A stretch of DNA of 64,000 bases from Aquisalimonas sp. (lineage in GTDB: Bacteria > Pseudomonadota > Gammaproteobacteria > Nitrococcales > Aquisalimonadaceae), in the NCBI GenBank assembly GCA_007126095.1, contig SLBZ01000058.1:1-64000 (forward strand), given 5' to 3'. Below the pieces are notes generated by a model that searched no databases, was not told the DNA's origin, and saw nothing but the letters and a program-made list of their open reading frames with translations. The position numbers and the translations under genes are program-made. Below, piece after piece: positions 62,914 through 64,000 of this stretch. Within the stretch, counting starts at the first letter, position 1. Each line of letters starts with the position of its first letter.

Positions 62914-63960
62914 ATGGCTCTGACGATCCCCGCCCCACCTCCGCTGCTGCCCTTCCCGGCCTGGCTCAGTTGCCTGCTGCTGGCCGTGACGGTCGTGATG
63001 CTGGCGGGCTGCGGGCCGCGGGTGCAGGAGTCGGAACCCCCCACCAACCCGCCGCGCCTGGACCCCGGCGTGGCCACGATGCCGGACGGGCAACGTCTGC
63101 CCATGAGCCGCTGGAGCGCCCAGGGCGGCGACCCGGAGGCGGTGATTCTCGGTGTCCACGGGTTCAACGACTACCGCCGGGCATGGGCAGTGCTGGGGCA
63201 GGACCTACGCGAGCGCGGTATCTCCGTGTACGCCTACGATCAGCGCGGCTTCGGCGCCACGGAACAGCGCGGCGTCTGGGCGGGCACAGATGTCATGACC
63301 TCGGACCTGGCGATACTCTCCGCGCTCCTGCGCGAGCAGTACCCCGAGACGCCGCTGTATATTGCCGGCGAGAGCATGGGTGGCGCGGTGACGCTGGTCA
63401 CCCACGCCCGGCACCCGGATCTGGATATCGACGGCACCATTCTGCTTGCACCGGCGGTGTGGAACCGGGGCAGCATGCCCTGGTACCAGCGCTTCGGGCT
63501 GTGGGCGGCATCGTGGGTGGCGCCGGAACGCAAGCTCACGGGCAGCGGGCTGGAGGTGCGACCATCCGACAACCGCGAGATGCTGCGCGCCCTGGGCCGC
63601 GATCCGTTGATCCAGCGCGGTGCCCGGGTTGACGCTCTGAGCGGCCTCGCCAACCTGATGGACCACGCCCAGTCCGCGATTCCCGACTACCGCGGCCGCA
63701 CGCTGGTGCTCTACGGCGAGAAGGACCAGATCATTCCGCGACGCCCGACCTGCGAGATGTTCCGCCGCCTGCCCAACCCGGACCAGTGGCGCGCCGCCCT
63801 CTACGGCGAGGGATACCACATGCTCACCCGCGACCTGCAGGGCACCGTGGTGCGTGCGGATATCGGTGACTGGGCGCTGAATCCGGAGGGCACGCTCTCC
63901 TCGGGCGAGGAAGCGCTCATGGATGGGCGCCTGGGCGATTTCTGCGGTTACCGGACTTGA
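62914..63960 (+). CDS. Lipoprotein alpha/beta-hydrolase, lysophospholipase-like
   Basis: 348 residues. A signal sequence ends at a lipobox VVMLAGC, so the protein is probably a lipoprotein. Nucleophile Ser in YIAGESMGGAVT, acid Asp in LYGEKDQIIPRR, His in YGEGYHMLTRD. VILGVHGFNDYRRAW is the oxyanion strand. Monoacylglycerol lipase/lysophospholipase PldB-like enzymes are the closest branch. The start is uncertain: ATG at 62914, GTG at 62911 and ATG at 62838 are all in frame. It is divergent from the DUF1499 gene. Confidence 0.85.
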   Translation: MALTIPAPPPLLPFPAWLSCLLLAVTVVMLAGCGPRVQESEPPTNPPRLDPGVATMPDGQRLPMSRWSAQGGDPEAVILGVHGFNDYRRAWAVLGQDLRERGISVYAYDQRGFGATEQRGVWAGTDVMTSDLAILSALLREQYPETPLYIAGESMGGAVTLVTHARHPDLDIDGTILLAPAVWNRGSMPWYQRFGLWAASWVAPERKLTGSGLEVRPSDNREMLRALGRDPLIQRGARVDALSGLANLMDHAQSAIPDYRGRTLVLYGEKDQIIPRRPTCEMFRRLPNPDQWRAALYGEGYHMLTRDLQGTVVRADIGDWALNPEGTLSSGEEALMDGRLGDFCGYRT

Positions 63961-64000
63961 GAGAACGCCCATATGGCCTCCGGCTGCAAGGTGACCGGTG

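Noticed and set aside
63961..64000. Possible next gene start at ATG 63973
   Set aside because: Only nine codons remain; no ribosome site or domain can be supported.

Overview
The window is GC-rich chromosomal DNA, densely packed with genes on both strands. Long spurious open frames lie opposite most genes, as is usual at this base composition. Gene content (rpsP-rimM-trmD-rplS, gammaproteobacterial-type GshA, ProQ/FinO protein, DUF945, DUF445, SufT, RND efflux, TetR-controlled acyl-CoA genes) points to a free-living gammaproteobacterium. Acidic proteins and a prokaryotic voltage-gated Na+ channel would fit a halophilic or alkaliphilic relative of the Ectothiorhodospiraceae; that placement is inference. 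I found no rRNA, tRNA, phage, transposase or CRISPR array. No gene-free stretch exceeds 300 bases once starts are corrected; the longest is about 280 bases, before 23383.

Layout. 1-6.2 kb: a membrane protein with a spermidine-synthase-like domain, a small secreted Cys-rich protein, a DMT exporter, and the ribosomal/tRNA operon rpsP-rimM-trmD-rplS with its promoter and terminator. 6.2-12.7 kb: an M28 peptidase, a cobalt-type nitrile hydratase operon (alpha, beta, accessory protein), a cluster of palindromic repeats, an AlkK-like acyl-CoA synthetase divergent from a hotdog thioesterase, a HAD protein and a CBS protein. 12.7-21.8 kb: a SelD-type NDH-2-like flavoprotein, a membrane chemoreceptor, a DECR-type SDR, a DUF945 protein, CoA-binding protein plus MetY, and two enoyl-CoA hydratases flanking a second repeat cluster.

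21.9-31.6 kb: amino-acid and keto/hydroxy-acid metabolism (two aminotransferases, a D-2-hydroxyacid dehydrogenase, succinate-semialdehyde dehydrogenase, a tartrate/D-malate dehydrogenase-like enzyme), an AEC transporter, a PmtA-like lipid methyltransferase and a trans-acting enoyl reductase. 31.6-36.5 kb: SufT, a GNAT acetyltransferase, quinone oxidoreductase, GshA and a TetR regulator. 36.5-41 kb: an Att-like ABC export operon (zinc-ribbon protein, ATPase, FtsX-type permease, AttH lipocalin protein). 41.1-44.9 kb: a TetR-controlled, translationally coupled acyl-CoA operon (TetR, enoyl-CoA hydratase, acyl-CoA ligase and two small MaoC proteins, one lacking the catalytic motif).

44.9-64 kb: inner-membrane proteins, a macro-domain protein, a YugP-like metallopeptidase, a ProQ-family protein, a tripartite RND efflux operon, a manganese/zinc-type ABC importer behind a palindromic operator candidate, a voltage-gated sodium channel, DUF445 and MTH1187-type proteins, a metallophosphoesterase with a DUF1499 protein, and a lipoprotein serine hydrolase.

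The observations I rate highest are the dispersed hairpin repeats with paired compensatory substitutions, the channel with an unusually acidic selectivity filter, the overlapping active/degenerate MaoC pair, the zinc-ribbon gene fused translationally to the Att-like exporter, and the His-rich nitrile hydratase alpha subunit.
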